Shown one piece after another: positions 25,446 through 39,675 of a stretch of 64,000 bases of DNA. The DNA lies in the NCBI GenBank assembly GCA_025175895.1, contig CM045998.1, positions 10,897,153 through 10,961,152 of the forward strand, written 5' to 3'. The notes under the pieces are model-generated. The model was not told the origin of the DNA. It saw nothing but the letters and a program-made list of their open reading frames with translations, and made no database searches. The translations under genes were made by a program, and so were the position numbers. Within the stretch, counting starts at the first letter, position 1. Every line of letters begins with the position of its first letter. Origin of the DNA: Wurfbainia villosa (Eukaryota > Streptophyta > Magnoliopsida > Zingiberales > Zingiberaceae).

Positions 25446-26111
25446 TTTTTTTTTGCCAACTTAATATCCACGTTTGACAGGAAGGGTAAAAAAAAAAAAA
25501 GATATGTTCTTTGATAAATATAAAATTATATGACCGTATTTGAATATTTTTAAATTTCACATACGCCCTTGATAAATTACCGAAAATATTAAATAGATAT
25601 TCTCCAAGTTGTTTATGAACATATTGGTCCAGATCACTCATGGAAGAAAAAAAATCAAAGGGAAACACGGGCCGACAAGTACAAATTGAGAAATGATAAA
25701 CAGGTCCTTTATCAAACTCCAAAAGTTCTCTACATCAAAAAGGGAGTAAAAGCCTATATAGAAATATGAAGAAACTTTCACATGAAAATGGACTATATAT
25801 ATCTCAAGTGAAAATTCTACATTGTATGATGCTTTTTCTAATTTCTTTTTGAGTGCCGTCTTAGGTTATTCAGTGACAAGCTTCAACGAGGCACAACGCA
25901 GCTTTCACTGAAAGCTACTAATATATATAATATATATAACAAGAAAGGAAGCAGGGATGAACAGAGCATCCAACTTTATTCACAAAGAAGATTTGGCAAC
26001 GTGACAAAACCTGTGATGACTCAAGAACTGACCAGCAAAACTGTGTATCTTTCCTCAAGTATACCATGCATGTGAACCATACAAATGAATCATGAATGGA
26101 TCTGAGGATCG

Positions 26112-26251
26112 TTATTCATGTGTACTACCGAAGATATCTGGTTGATTTTTCCATTGACTCTCTCTCCAATTTTCACCCCATCCTTTAGCTTCTGCAATAG
26201 CTCGCTCCCTGTGATCACGGTCAAAATTCTTTGGGGAATCTCTTGCTCTAC
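26112..26251 (-). CDS. Displaced C-terminal tail exon of the PBL27-type kinase
   Basis: After a TTTCTAG acceptor on the minus strand, 46 codons read RARDSPKNFDRDHRERAIAE then AKGWGENWRES and stop at TAA (26,112). This is the family's conserved RERAVAEAKVWGENWRE tail. It needs a phase-1 donor upstream. The only phase-1 GT sites in the preceding exon would either keep foreign sequence (GTTGAG near 26,826) or delete conserved residues. The ancestral join lay between DSLVHE and GRARDSPKN, judging from family members. Confidence 0.8.
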
Positions 26252-29200
26252 CTAGAAATCAAACGGCGACGCCATGGCCAAGTAAACCGTCAGAACGTCA
26301 TATTTATATTTAGCGAGAGAGGCGGGTACTAGCCATCTTAATCTGAAATTTAATATATTTAAAATTACTAAGGTGTTGAGGGCTTGAGATAATGATTTGT
26401 AAGACAGATAGAGTACCATGATTAAAAAAAAATATTTGAAGTAATTAAAATCTTATAATTGTGATTCAATTATCGACTTACAAAATTAAGTACCGATATT
26501 TTTGATTCCTTTCCAATGTTCTAAAATATTTAAATCTTGATAATATGTAAATGTAAATTTTTACTCTTTCAAATAGAGATTCAATTGAGATTTTTTAACT
26601 TGGGTAATTATTTGATTTTGATATGTTATTATTTCCTATATTGATTAGAATAGTAGTGACAAGATAATAAAAAGCAATTAGAGTATAAAAAATATTCTTT
26701 TGTTCTTTACTCTTAACTTCTTTTATACTTTGTTGAGGTGTATGTGTGATAGAAGACAATTGTAATGGTGAAAAATTTGTCTTTTGACATTTCTCAACCC
26801 GTAGCCAACTCCAGATCGCGGCTCAACCCGTCTGAACCCATAACCATGTGGTCACTCGTTTAAACCCGCCAAAATGGCGGGTTGATAAAGATTCAACCCG
26901 GCCGCTTAAATTGTTTAGCGGGCAATGCTTGTGGCTGCTTGGCTCATGAACAAGGCTGTCCATCTGCGACTCCTGCGCCTCCAATTCCTCCAAACCACAG
27001 TTTTTCCCAGAGCCATCCCTGTCCACTTTTGCACCTCTGTTTGCTCCCTTAACTGGATCTTTTTGCCTAAGATCTGGAGAATTTCGATTTGGGGAATTGC
27101 GGTTGTCAGACGCAACTCTAGACCTTGGGGTTTGAGGCTGAGCATTAGCTGTATGGGCATTGTAATTTTGAGATGCTAAATAAGAAAGCGCTGTCACAAC
27201 ATCCCCTATGAGTGGTCGAGTAGCTGCTTGCTCCTGCAAACACATGGCCGCAACAGCCAGTGACTGATAGAGGCCTCTCACTGGATAACGGCCTTGCAGT
27301 AATGGGTCAGCCATTTTAGGAAACTTTCGCCGATCTTTAAATAATGGACGAGCCTGTAAACGATATTAATTAGTAAAAATTTGAAACAGAATCTCATGGT
27401 ATTAAGGAACTATAATCTCTAAAGTTAAGATTCAGAGTTCCAACCATTATGTTACTCGTTTCTGAAGAAAGGAGCATCATGCTACCGAATAACAAAATAA
27501 ATGATCATACTATTAACCAAATAAAGTTTTGTAGTTGCAAGAAGTGGAAGAACATACCCATGCTACAAGATTTTGTTCTCCAGAAGGTCGTGTGTTGTCA
27601 ATCGCTTTCCTTCCAGTAATTAGTTCCAGAAAAACAACACCAAAACTATACACATCAGACTTCACAGTTAGCTGCCCGGTCATAGCATACTCAGGAGCAC
27701 AGTAACCATATGTTCCCATCACCCTTGTCGAGACATGAGTCTTATCGCCAACAGGACCAAGTTTTGCAAGCCCGAAGTCTGACAACTTTGGATGATATCC
27801 TTCACTAAGAAGAATGTTCGAAGATTTGAAGTCTCGGTAAATAACAGGAGGGTTTGCCTTGTCATGCAAGTATTCCAAACCTTTAGCTGCACCAGCTGCT
27901 ATCTTCATCCGGGTATTCCAATCAAGTGGTTCCTTATCAGCAGTGAGATCTATGAGAAAAATGAGAGAGAGACATTCAACATAACTGATCCAAAAAATAA
28001 AATAACATTTCATGTACCCTATTCTAAAAGATGAGGAAATAAATCACAGAATTCCAACCATATATACTTAGTTAATTCCCTTAAAAGGAACTAACACTGA
28101 TTGACAACTATACATGATATAAAGAGAAACAGAAACATCAAAGATCCTGTTAGTAGAAACTCAAGACCCTTTGGACCTGATCATAAATTCTCATTATAAG
28201 TGAACTCCATGTTCCTGATTAATTTCTAGACAATTGACAGTGATTTTCTATTCATTACATTCATATAATTGGCACTGTTTTAATCAATCTAAACATCTTT
28301 TTCTTTCCCTGGCAATGGCATTCTCAGCATTAATGGCATGTGAAAACGAGCATGCTAGGACATATACAAAGGGGTCCTAACCTGCAAAACACGGGAATAA
28401 GAATCCTAATGAAGAATTATTTTAGAAAGGAAAAGGGGTCATCATCAAAATGTATTGTACATAATCAGATTATTGGAAACAAACTACTTTGATTAGCAGG
28501 AACTTTAATTGCCAGGAATGCATAGACAATGACAATGTAGGCATATCTGAATATTTGTCAGCCAATTCTTTGAAGAATATTAAAAATAGAAAAAGATATC
28601 CCAAACAACAATGGCGAGGATATGCTTTCTTCTGGAAATCAAAATGTCAAGGAGAAGGTAATGAAATAGGTAAGAAGGTCAGTTGCAAGACCTGCTGTCA
28701 CAGACAACCAACCAGTGAAAATTCACAACAGCTAATTCCCTGCAGTATAAAATCATTAAGCACAATGGAATTGTGGAAATTTGCATATATGCACCAAACC
28801 TCAATAGTTCATCTTAGAGTCAATAATATATGTGCTAATAGTATTTTCACACACTGGATATTATGCAAGTCCTACATATAGATGTAATATTTCTCTTGTA
28901 ATACTATAATAGAATACTATACTTAACAATTGAGTATAAGCGTAGATTTCCCTCCTAGTTTCTTTTAGTCTAAATCCTCCTAAGAGGAGGCCATGGGTTT
29001 GATTTGATGTGACAGTGTGGCATCCGCTTCACCCCCTATACTTACTCTTCTACACCATATGATTTTTCTCTTCTCTTTTCTCCATGTAACCTCTTTACTC
29101 CCAAATGACAAGATCAAGATCTGTTTCTGATGCGCAATTTGTTTCCTATTTGCAACTTAAGAGAATTTCTTATCCCTCCACTTCCCCACAAGATGACTAA

Positions 29201-32200
29201 TTTTGTGAGTCATATCTCCTTTGCTTGCTTTTGCTCTCCAATACCCTAAATACTGGTACGTGTCACCATCCTGGCTCTCACTCTCCTATGTTTCTTTGCT
29301 TCTCTCTTCTCCATCTATTTAGGCGCCTTCTTTGCTTCAATGGAATTGAGCCTCGACCAAATGGCACCTCACCAACTGCAAGTTCAAGCTCTTCATATGC
29401 ACTGCAGTGGCTCAATTTCAGTCTCCTTATTCTATGTTTCATTGCTTCTCTCTTCCCGATCCGTTGTGGCACCTTTTTTGTTTTCATGGTTCACTCCACG
29501 GTTGGAAACTAGCTGAACCTTGCCTGTCCAACTGCATGCTAAAGTTCTTTGTATGCATGGAAGACGGAGGTTAACTCTTTCACCTTCCAACAGAACAACG
29601 ATAACAAAGGTGTCATCATATCCTCCAATCAATATAAAGGGATTTAACCAATTAGGAGAATCATGTATCACATAGATATGACTCAAATCAAAAAGAGGGA
29701 AATTGTTGGTGCAACAATGCCCCAAGCATTTATATGTTTTGATGGTTGGATAATCATCTAAGTTAGGCAACAAATTGTGATCTAATTGTGACTGTGTTCA
29801 AGTAGAAATCCAAGTATGAAGACTTGGTAGAGGCAAAGTCAAGTATGATCTTGGCAAGAGAAGTCAAGGTAAAGGTTTGGCGGCATAAGACCAAGCATGT
29901 TGTCTTGGCGGCATTAAGTCCAAAAGCGAACTTTGGCAAAGGAAGTCCAAAAGCAAGTCTTGAGCGTAAGTCCAAGCATGTAGACTTGGCGGCGTAAAGT
30001 CCAAGCACGCTTTGGCAAAGGAGAACCCAAGACATGACAAAACCGAAGGAAGCTCTTGGAAGCAAAGCGTAAAGGATGAACAAGTCGCGGACTCGGAGGG
30101 ATCCTGGAGGCACAAGGCTTAAGGAAGAGCTAGAAGGTTGAGTCTAGGTCTAGGGGGTGAAATCAAGTATGAAATATTCATACTTGATGAGTATCGATCG
30201 GCCCGATACGATGTATCGATCGAGTCGGTGATCGACCGAGTCGGGGTGAAACCACGATCGATCGGCTTGCCTTAGTGATAATGATCGTGATGTTGCTATC
30301 GATCGATCGCCACATGATGGCGATCGGTGATCAAAGGCGCCCGAGAATGCGATCCCACTTGACTGCGGCTTTGATCACTCGCCTCATCACTCCATCAATC
30401 GACTGATGGAGGGATCAGTCGACTGATGAAAGTGTCGTTGGATGAAACGACTCTGAATCCCGCGAATTCGGCTATTCAGAAGCCGTTAACCACGCCCGTG
30501 ATCGTGATCATCATCGTGATCGATAGTACTCAACGGAAAATCAGCCTTCTCTCTATAAAAAGAGGGTTGATGGAGGTTTTTGGGGTAAATGCTTATTCTC
30601 TGATTCTTCTCTAAAACCTCCACGAGTTTTCTATCTTTCTAAGTAATACTAAATCCTCTCCTCTTCTCTCTAAGCCTTAATCTTCATTCTTTGTAAAAAA
30701 GAGGAGTTGTGTTGTAAGAGAAAGCTTCTTAGTGGATTTGCTTGGGTTGATCCACCTTAAGGATCGCCGTGGAGTAGGAGCACTATCTCCGAACCACGTA
30801 AAGGCTTTGTTTGCATTGTTTTTGTTTTTACATATATTATTTGTGTTTGCTTCCACTAATCACTTTTGTAGAAAGCGCTATTCACCCTCTCTAGCTTCCA
30901 AACGATCTCCAACAAAAGTGGTAAGAAGAAATGTTACCATATACTTTAAGGATTAACGATACACGAAGTAGATAAATATGAAGTACTCATTCTTAAGATG
31001 GTGGAGAATAGGAAAAAAAGACGATTATAAGTGAAGGGCAAGAAAGAATTTTTGGGGGAAAATCTTCCTTCATGTACTTGGGAACATAAGAAGATTATAT
31101 ATATATGGTTTTCTAAACATCATATGGCTTTCCTCCTCCACAATCTCCTCCAACTAATATCTTATTTTTCTTTCCTATATTTTTTCACACTTACTTCCTC
31201 TTCTACTTTACTAACCTCCTTTTTCCTCATCCCAATAACATAGTAAAGGGAAATAGAGTAGAGAAGAAAAGGAGGAGGTGAGAAAGGAAAAAAAGGAGAG
31301 GACAAAAGAAGATTAGGGAAAGAAAGACTTTTAGTGGAAGAGGAAGAAGATTAAGAATAACAATAAAAAAACATGTAAAGAATTGGAGTTGATTTTTCCA
31401 CTTATAGAAAGATGAGAATGGGACGAGAAAATGGCTCATTTTGATCTCCCAATTTACTATCCTCCTCGACTTCCTTCCCAAGTAAACAATGTTTTTTAAG
31501 TGGTCTTCCTATTTATCTCTCCAAAATGTTCACTCTTTCCAGTTTTCTCCTCAATTAAACAAAGCTTACATGTAATGGAGTACCAAATAGCCAATATGAG
31601 AAAAGGCATATCCATTGTGAGACAAGGAAGAATCTAAATTGACCCTCAATGGATTAATTATCCTCTTCGGCCAGAAATCTAGAGAGAAATCAAAATTGCT
31701 TTCCACTGATTTGATGAAAAAGGTCTGCCACAAGGTAATTTTTTTATGTTCGTGCAAATCACTAGAGATCAAAAATGCAACACCTTATATAACCACCTTT
31801 TTTGAGAAACAAGCTCCCACTACTTGTTCTGAACTGGATGCTAGTTCTTGCACCAGTTCAGGAAATGATAAAAAAAAAAGAAGAAATGCTTAATCCTAGC
31901 CTTCGAATGATAGACCATACCATCTACTTATTTTATCTTCATAAATAAGGTCATATAGCATCAAAAAATATATATTGAGTTTCAGCAAAAAAGTTCAAAA
32001 TGAGAAAGTGTTTAAAACTTGTTAGAATGAACAAGAAAGTTAGCCATTTGGATGAAGCATCAGATAGAGATGAAGGTGAGGAAGAAATCAAGAGAATTAT
32101 GTTGCGCAAAACTACACACACTAGACAACATATGGAAGCACACTAGTATCTTCCAAACGTTTGTGAAATGTGAAGATAAGATTGTAAAGTTGTCATAGGT

Positions 32201-35200
32201 GATGAAAGTTGCATGATGTAATCTTGACTGGCAATCAGTAGGATACAACTCACTCTTGAACTTCATCTCACATACACAAAGTTGCTTGAATAAATCAAAT
32301 TACTCATCCAAATGGAAGGAAGACTAGTGAAAAACTATGTATCCAACATTTCTACTTATCTACAAAGTCATCAAAATAAGCCTCTAATCCCATCAAATTT
32401 GACTTAATTTGAGAAGGAAATGAAAGATCCATGAATGATGCTAGCCTTAGAAGCAAAAATATAGTCTCTAAGATACAATTAGTAGGATACAACTCACTCA
32501 TAAACTTCAAAGTTGCTTGAATTAATGGAAAGTCTTCATCAACTAAATAGAGATGTCTTTCCCTCATCCAAATGGAAAGTCCTAGAACATGTAATAAAGA
32601 TTAAAATGAGAGTGCTGGGCAGGCTGTGTGGTTCAGTGTCATGAACGAGAACCAATGGTTTGGGCAGATCTGGTATGAAAGATGGTAGAGTGATTTTAGC
32701 AGATAAAGCAAGTGTGTTTGTTTTGGCAAAGAGCAGTGAGATTGCTCAATAAAGGCCTCTTTGTGTGAGATAGAATTATGTGTGTGGTAAAAGGGCATGA
32801 GGTCTTGATAGTGTTGTTTGGACTTTGGACCAACCAAAAACTTGTCACTCAATCTGATGAAGGGCTTGTTGCTGGGCACTTGAAGAAAAGAATGATCAAC
32901 ACATGGAGGAAGAAGTTGCAAAAAGAATGTGTATAGTAGAGACAAATAGGGAAGAAAAGAACAGTTTTGTTGATGTGGATAGATAAGATGCATTATCTTG
33001 ATCCTCAATTTGATGTGCATTGTTTGGAATCACTTGTGCAGCTTGCTTTAAAGGACAGCCCGGTGCACGAAGGTCCCACCATGTGGGGTCTCGGAGAAGG
33101 GTCTATTGTACGTAGTTTTATCCTATTTTACAAGAGACTATTTCTAGAATTCGAATCCATGATCTCTAGGTCACAAGGCAGCAATTTTACTGTTGTGTCA
33201 AGGCTCCCCTTCACTTGTGCAGCCTGCTTTATCCTTAGAAAATGAAGGACTGATGGCTCAATGAAGACCTTGTCAACTGGAGTTGAGAGTTCTTTTTACA
33301 ATGTGTTGTGTTTAACAAACCAGTGTATGTGTATGTGAAATTGTAGTTGATAAAGGTGGTTGTATGCTGACTTATGAGACTGTTCTGTTGGTGGTATTAT
33401 CAATGTTAAAAATAGGTTAACAAACATGTGAGAGGGCATCCTATTATGTTGACGAGTATGTATTCAAACTCTATATATAATGGTATTAACATTGCAGGAT
33501 ACTCTTCCCATTTTTATCTTTTTTCTTAAAAAATGTCTTGCGCAATTTATTAAATGCTCTTCCAAGAAATTTCATGCCTGCTCCACTATCGTTCATCTCC
33601 TTCCACCTAAGATAGTGAGCAAACTGGAAACTATTAGCTTTTAGCAAGTTCTCTCTCCAACTTGAACTAGTGAAGGCAAACTACTAAATTATATTTTTGG
33701 ATAGTCTTATCATTTTCTTCTAAACTGCCTTACTATCCCTTCATAGTTGTCTTCAAAGTATGTAAAATGAGGCAAAAGACGAGTGATTTAAAGATTAGCA
33801 TGATTCAATGTATGTTTATTCCACTTCCTTATTCATAGTATAGATATGCATTCATTTCCTCTACATGGATACCAATATATAATGCTATCAAAGTGAAATA
33901 GAGGATCTAAGGAAGATAAGTGGCTAGACTTTATTAGTAATAAGTACTGTGTATATAAGGAAATTGAGATGTGGGAGTAAACACATCAAAAGACAAAGGC
34001 AATCCAAAAGCCACTTGATTGTGATCAAATTTATAAGCCTGCTTAGATTATTGCATCTTGGGCCAACGAATGATCGCGATCCTTAGCTTAATTGGTTTCC
34101 ATGCATATTTCCTATCTGAGGATGTGGAAACAGGGAGATGTCATCTGTCTACACAACACAATAATTTAAGCAAAGAGTAGAGCGAGCCAAGCTATCATAC
34201 GAACAAAAAAGATATGCAAAAGCCTAGCGGAAGCCTACAAACTAGTGTAAATCAATTTTTCTTTGTCCGTCACAAGGAAATGAGAATAAGAGCTTACCTA
34301 TTTGAAAATTGTGCATTGACTGTAAGGCTTGAATTGTAGAAATTCCTATTTTTATGAATTGAATAGAATATAATATAACAACCAATGTTAGTCACAAGTA
34401 AATAAAGTGGCAAGCATTGGTCAGTCGAAGAATAGGATAGGAGCACAAGAAGTGTAATTGTGGTTCGGGGAGCAAATTCACTTGTCAAAAATCATAAGTG
34501 CTCTACCATGGTGAAGCACGACGTTTTCAGTTATAAAAGGCATAGATAGTAGAAGATAGAAATATATGACTGCCTATGGAGAGGATAAAATAACACAAAA
34601 AGGACTGAAAAGTATAAAAACAAAATTTATTTAAAGAAAAATAAATGACAATTTGCTTAAAAGTATTTTTTTTTAAATGAAATCTAATTTATAACTAAAC
34701 AACCTAGATTTCATTTTTCAAGTTTAAGTCTAACAATCCCAGAAAAGAAATCAAATCTAATATAAAAATATTCAACTATAAAGTATAAACTAAACAAGTG
34801 GTCATCAACAAATCCATGACATCTTAAAGGTAAGTTTCCTTTAAAGGATGGAAAAGTGGAGTGATAATGAGTGGATGTGAATAAATTCCTTTTATTTACA
34901 TCTAGTCATTTTCCAAATTTTCTACCTTTCCATTTTTCCATCTTTGAAGGAAACTGACCCTATATTTTAGGCGTTCAATACATTCATCAAGGGAATGCCA
35001 TTTACACTCTAAATATCATGGTAGATGATGGTATAATAAGTACTTTATGAATTATACTTGGCAAACAAAACCTTGATTATCAACTTCTAAAACTAAATCT
35101 AGAAACTGGAAGAATAGAAGAATAGGAAAATAACAAATAAGAATAGGAAAATGACAAATATAGCACTTCTAACCATGCAAATGATCTTCCAATGATCCCA

Positions 35201-38200
35201 ATGGCATGAACTCATAGACAAGTAGTCGTTGATCTCCATCAGAACAACAACCAATCAGATTGACAAGGTTATCATGGTGGACAAGGCTAAGCATAAGGAC
35301 TTCAACTAGAAACTCTCTGTTCCCTTGTAAACCATTTCTGTCAAGTTGTTTGACAGCAACAACCTGAAAAGTTTTGTGCCAGGTGTGAGTGGTGTATGCA
35401 ATGTCATAATGTATTAAGAATACTTTGGCCATGTGATCAAATAACAAGTTGATGGACATATGAGTACTAGCTAATTAGACTACAAATCAAAATGACACTA
35501 ACCTGTCCAGTTTCCAACCTTCCTTTATATACACGACCAAAACCCCCTTCACCCAACAAGCAATCTTGTCTGAAGTTCTCAGTAGCAGCAGCAAGCTCAC
35601 AGAAAGTGAATGTCTGTTCTCCAATATGCCCAGCATCGGCATCTTTTGAAATTGATGTTTCCTTCCTTGAATCAGAAACTGTCCTTGCTTTCTGTTTGTC
35701 TAGTACAATAATGAAATTACAAATAAACTAGAAATTCAATACGCAATCAATAGCTGTATAATTCTAAAAAGCTAACAGGAAAAGAAATGTTTTAAGTTTC
35801 AAACATAAACTATCTTGGTTCAAGGCCAACTACTGAATAGACTCTAGAAATATGCATGCATGATAAATTTCATGCTCGAGTTGAGCTCCTGAGTGTCATT
35901 GTTAAATTATGTTTTTCCCAGCTATTTGAGATGAACTTCTTGAATTTGCATCTCATATTGAGGTCTATCTAAACCTATATCACTAGTAATATGGAAATCA
36001 ATTAGATAATTGTCTTTATTACATTGACTCTACTAGTAAAATAGGTCACTGCCTCTCCTATAGAACAAATATGCTAGAAGGAATTTATTAGGAACCCCAT
36101 GTTCTATCTCATAGGGAATCGAAGAAAAGGATGAAAGAGGGGGATACATGATCACTTCAAAGGGATTGACCACTAATAATGATCACTTCGATGGATACAC
36201 CAACAACAATCAAACTAATTTAATTAATCAATTGAATCACTTTATTGCTTGTCCACAAAGTTACATAATATCTCTACATATACACATATTAGAATGCTTT
36301 ATCAATATAAAAATTACCTATTCTAATATTTAAAAGGGAAAACAATAATAAATATAATGACATATTATAAAAGATAATATTCAAAAAGAGGATATTAATA
36401 ATAACTTTAATGGTATATTCTAAAGGATAATATCTTAAAGGGGTTAATTGAATTTGCCTATTTGGGGATCAGATCAGAATTTTTTAACTCCGCCCATGAT
36501 AAGTTAACCTTGTCGTGGCCGGTCCCAAGCCCGGATAAAGGAGGAGGGTTGCGTTAGGTTGCCAGTCAGCGTTAAACTAAGGCAAATGTTCAATAAATGG
36601 ATCAATCAAACTATTGTGCTAATGCTAGGTTGTTAGGAAGAGCAGCGTTCTGAGTTCCGTAATATCTCGGCAAAGACCGCTACATTTTGAACTTCGGGTG
36701 TAGTGAAAAATATCTAGAGTTACGTTGGTCGGTCACAGCGTGCGAGACCGCTACATCTCCATGAGAACTTGGGTGTAGTGTTAAATAAGCAAGAGTTCTC
36801 ACACCATAGGTTGGGTAAGAACAAATATTATAGAAAAACTAGTAGTCTAAGATTTGGTACATGGAACATAGAAACCCTCACTGGTAAAACAATGGAGATA
36901 GTAGATATGATGATTAGAAGAAAAATTAATATTGTATGTGTACAAGAGACAAAATGGATTGGTGAGAAGCGAAGATGATAGAGAACTCGGGTTTTAAGTT
37001 ATGGTATACAGGGAAAAGTAAAACAAGAAATGGAGTGGGTATTATTGTTGATAGTTAGTTAAAGGATGAAGTTGTAGGAGTAATTAGAAGGGGATAGAAT
37101 TATAGCTCTCGAAATAGTAGTGGAGAAGAAACTATAAGCGTAATTAGTGTATATGCACCTCAAATAGGATTAGATGAAAATACCAAATTAAGGTTTTGGG
37201 AGGACTTGGATGAAGTATTACAAAATATTAAATATGTCGAATGAGATGATTTTAATAGGAGGTGATTTAAATGGGCATGTCGGAGTGAAAAATAGCGAAT
37301 ATGAGAGGGTGCGTGGAGGTTATGGGTTTGGAACAAGAAATGAAGAAGGTAAAACTATATTGGATTTTGCGATAGCATATGATCTTATACTTAGCTAATA
37401 CATTTTTAAGAAAGAGAAGAACACTTAGTCACGTTGAAAGTGGAAATAATAAATCACAAATTGACTTTCTTATGGTTAGGAAGAGAGATAGAAAGATTTG
37501 TAAAGATTGTAAGGTTATTCTGGAGAAAGTTTAACTACTCAACATAGGTTAGTAGTATTGGATATACGCCTCGAATATAGTATTAATAGAAGGAAAATAT
37601 ACACGACTAGAATTAAGTGGTGGAAGTTAAAGGATGAGAAACTAAATATATTGAAGAGAAGGTATGTCAAGTATTAGATGACATATCTGACCCTAATACG
37701 ATGTGGGATAAAATGATATCAAAATTGAAAATAGTAGCTAAGAGTGTACTCGGTGAGTCGAAAGAGACATGCACCACCAAGTAAAGAATCTTGGTGGTGG
37801 AATGAAAAAAAGAGAAAGTCGAGGAAAAACGAATAACATATAAGAAATTAAATATTTGTAAAAATGAGGAATGATTTGAAAAAATATACAATAGCAAGAA
37901 GAAGCTAAGAAAGAAAGCGGTGAAGCTAAGAGTGAAACTTTTGAATGGTTATATCGAAAATTAGATCTGAAAAGAAGGGGAAAGAGACATTTATAGAATA
38001 GGTAAAGTGAGAGAGAGGAAGACAAAAAAAGATCTTAATCAAATAAGATGTATTAAAGATGAATCTGATAGGGTACTAGTAAATGATGAAGAAATAAAGA
38101 AGCGGTGGAAGAGATATTTTTATCAACTTTTTAATGAAGGTTTAGGAGACCGACTTAATTTAGGTAATTTAAGTAGGTCGAATGAGTATAGAAATTTAAA

Positions 38201-39675
38201 TTTTTATCGTAGAATTCAAATTTGAAGTAGAACAAAGCTTTAAATGGAATCTGAAATGGAAAAGCCGTTGGACGGATGATATTAGATAGAGGTATGGAAG
38301 TGTCTAGAAACAAGGTATTGAATGCTTCTGAAATTATTTAACATGATATTGAAAACAAAAGGATGCACGATCGATGGAGGGTAAGTATCCTAATTCCCTT
38401 ATATAAGAATAAAGGAGACATCTGAACTTGTGAAAACTATAGATTATTAAACTAATGAGTCATACCTGTGAAACTTTGGGAAAAATAATAGAAAAAAAGA
38501 TTAAGGAAGGAGACCATGGTTCTCGAAAATCAATTTGGATTCATGCCAGGAAGGTCTACAATAGAAGTTATACATCTTCTCAGACAACTAATTGAAAAGT
38601 ATAGAGAGCAGCGGGATCTACACATGGTATTCATTGATTTAGAAAAAAACTTATGATAGAGTTCAAGAGAAATAATATGGAGAATTTTAGAAAAAGAGGT
38701 GTTAGTGTAAGCATATATTGAACTAATTAAGGATATGTATAAGGAAATGTGACGAGTGAAGATTTGGTGGATTAAGCTGAAGCATTTCCAATAAAGATAG
38801 GGTTACATCAAGGATCGACTTTAAGTTCTATCTTTTTACACTAATCGTGGACGAACTCCTTTGGACACATTCAAGACACATTCTAGTAGTGCGATGTTGT
38901 TTGCGGATGATATTGTTTTAGTAGATGAGACACGTGAAGGAGTAAATGCTAAACTAGAATCTTGGCGGGAAACACTAGAAGTGAAAGGTTTTAAGCTTAG
39001 TAGAGGAAAGGCAGAATATATGGAATTTAAATTTAGCTTATTAGGCGTAATGAGACAAGTGTTAAGATAGGAGATGATGAGTTATGCGGAATTGAGAGCT
39101 TTAAATATTTAGGATCATTTTTGCAAGATGATGGAGGGATTGAGAGAGATGTCTTACATAGAATACAAGCGGGATGGTTGAAATGGAGAAAGCATCAGTA
39201 TATTTTATGTGATCGTAAAGTGCCTCTAAAACTTAAAGGAAGTTCTATAAGCGGCGATTAGACACTCTATGTTATATGGAGTGAATGTTGGGCTCTGACT
39301 CGGCGTATGAGCAGATGAGAGTTGCGAGAGATGAGGATGTTAAGGTGGATGTGCGGACATACGAGGATGGACAGAATAAGAAATGAGAGCATTAGAGAAA
39401 AAGTTGGTGTTGCATCTATTGAAGGAAAGCTCCGAGAGACACGTTTAAGGTGGTACGGACATGTACTTAGACGACTAATAAATGCTCCAGTTAGGCGATG
39501 TGAAACGATACCAAATATACACATCAAACGAGGAAGAGGAAGACCAAAAAAGACTTGGTTAGCAACAATAAAACAAGATAAAATTTATTTAAATATAGAT
39601 GATGATATAGTAGGGGATAGAGTCCAATGACGTAGAAGGATCCATATAGCCGACCCCACCTAGTGGGATAAGGCT

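Larger units (their letters stand above)
27950..35173 (-). other. Kinase intron 3 (7.2 kb) with transposon insertions
   Basis: The intron runs between the donor at 35,173 and the acceptor next to 27,949. It contains an LTR (29,704-30,914), a SINE (33,051-33,211), a purine/pyrimidine-asymmetric stretch (31,120-31,350) and a diverged duplication of about 100 bases (32,225-32,320 and 32,465-32,580). The rest shows no coding similarity. Confidence 0.75.

Noticed and set aside
32060..33020. Short frames in kinase intron 3
   Set aside because: No conserved motifs, and they sit between transposon insertions; the repeated phrase TAGGATACAACTCACTC points to a local duplication rather than exons.
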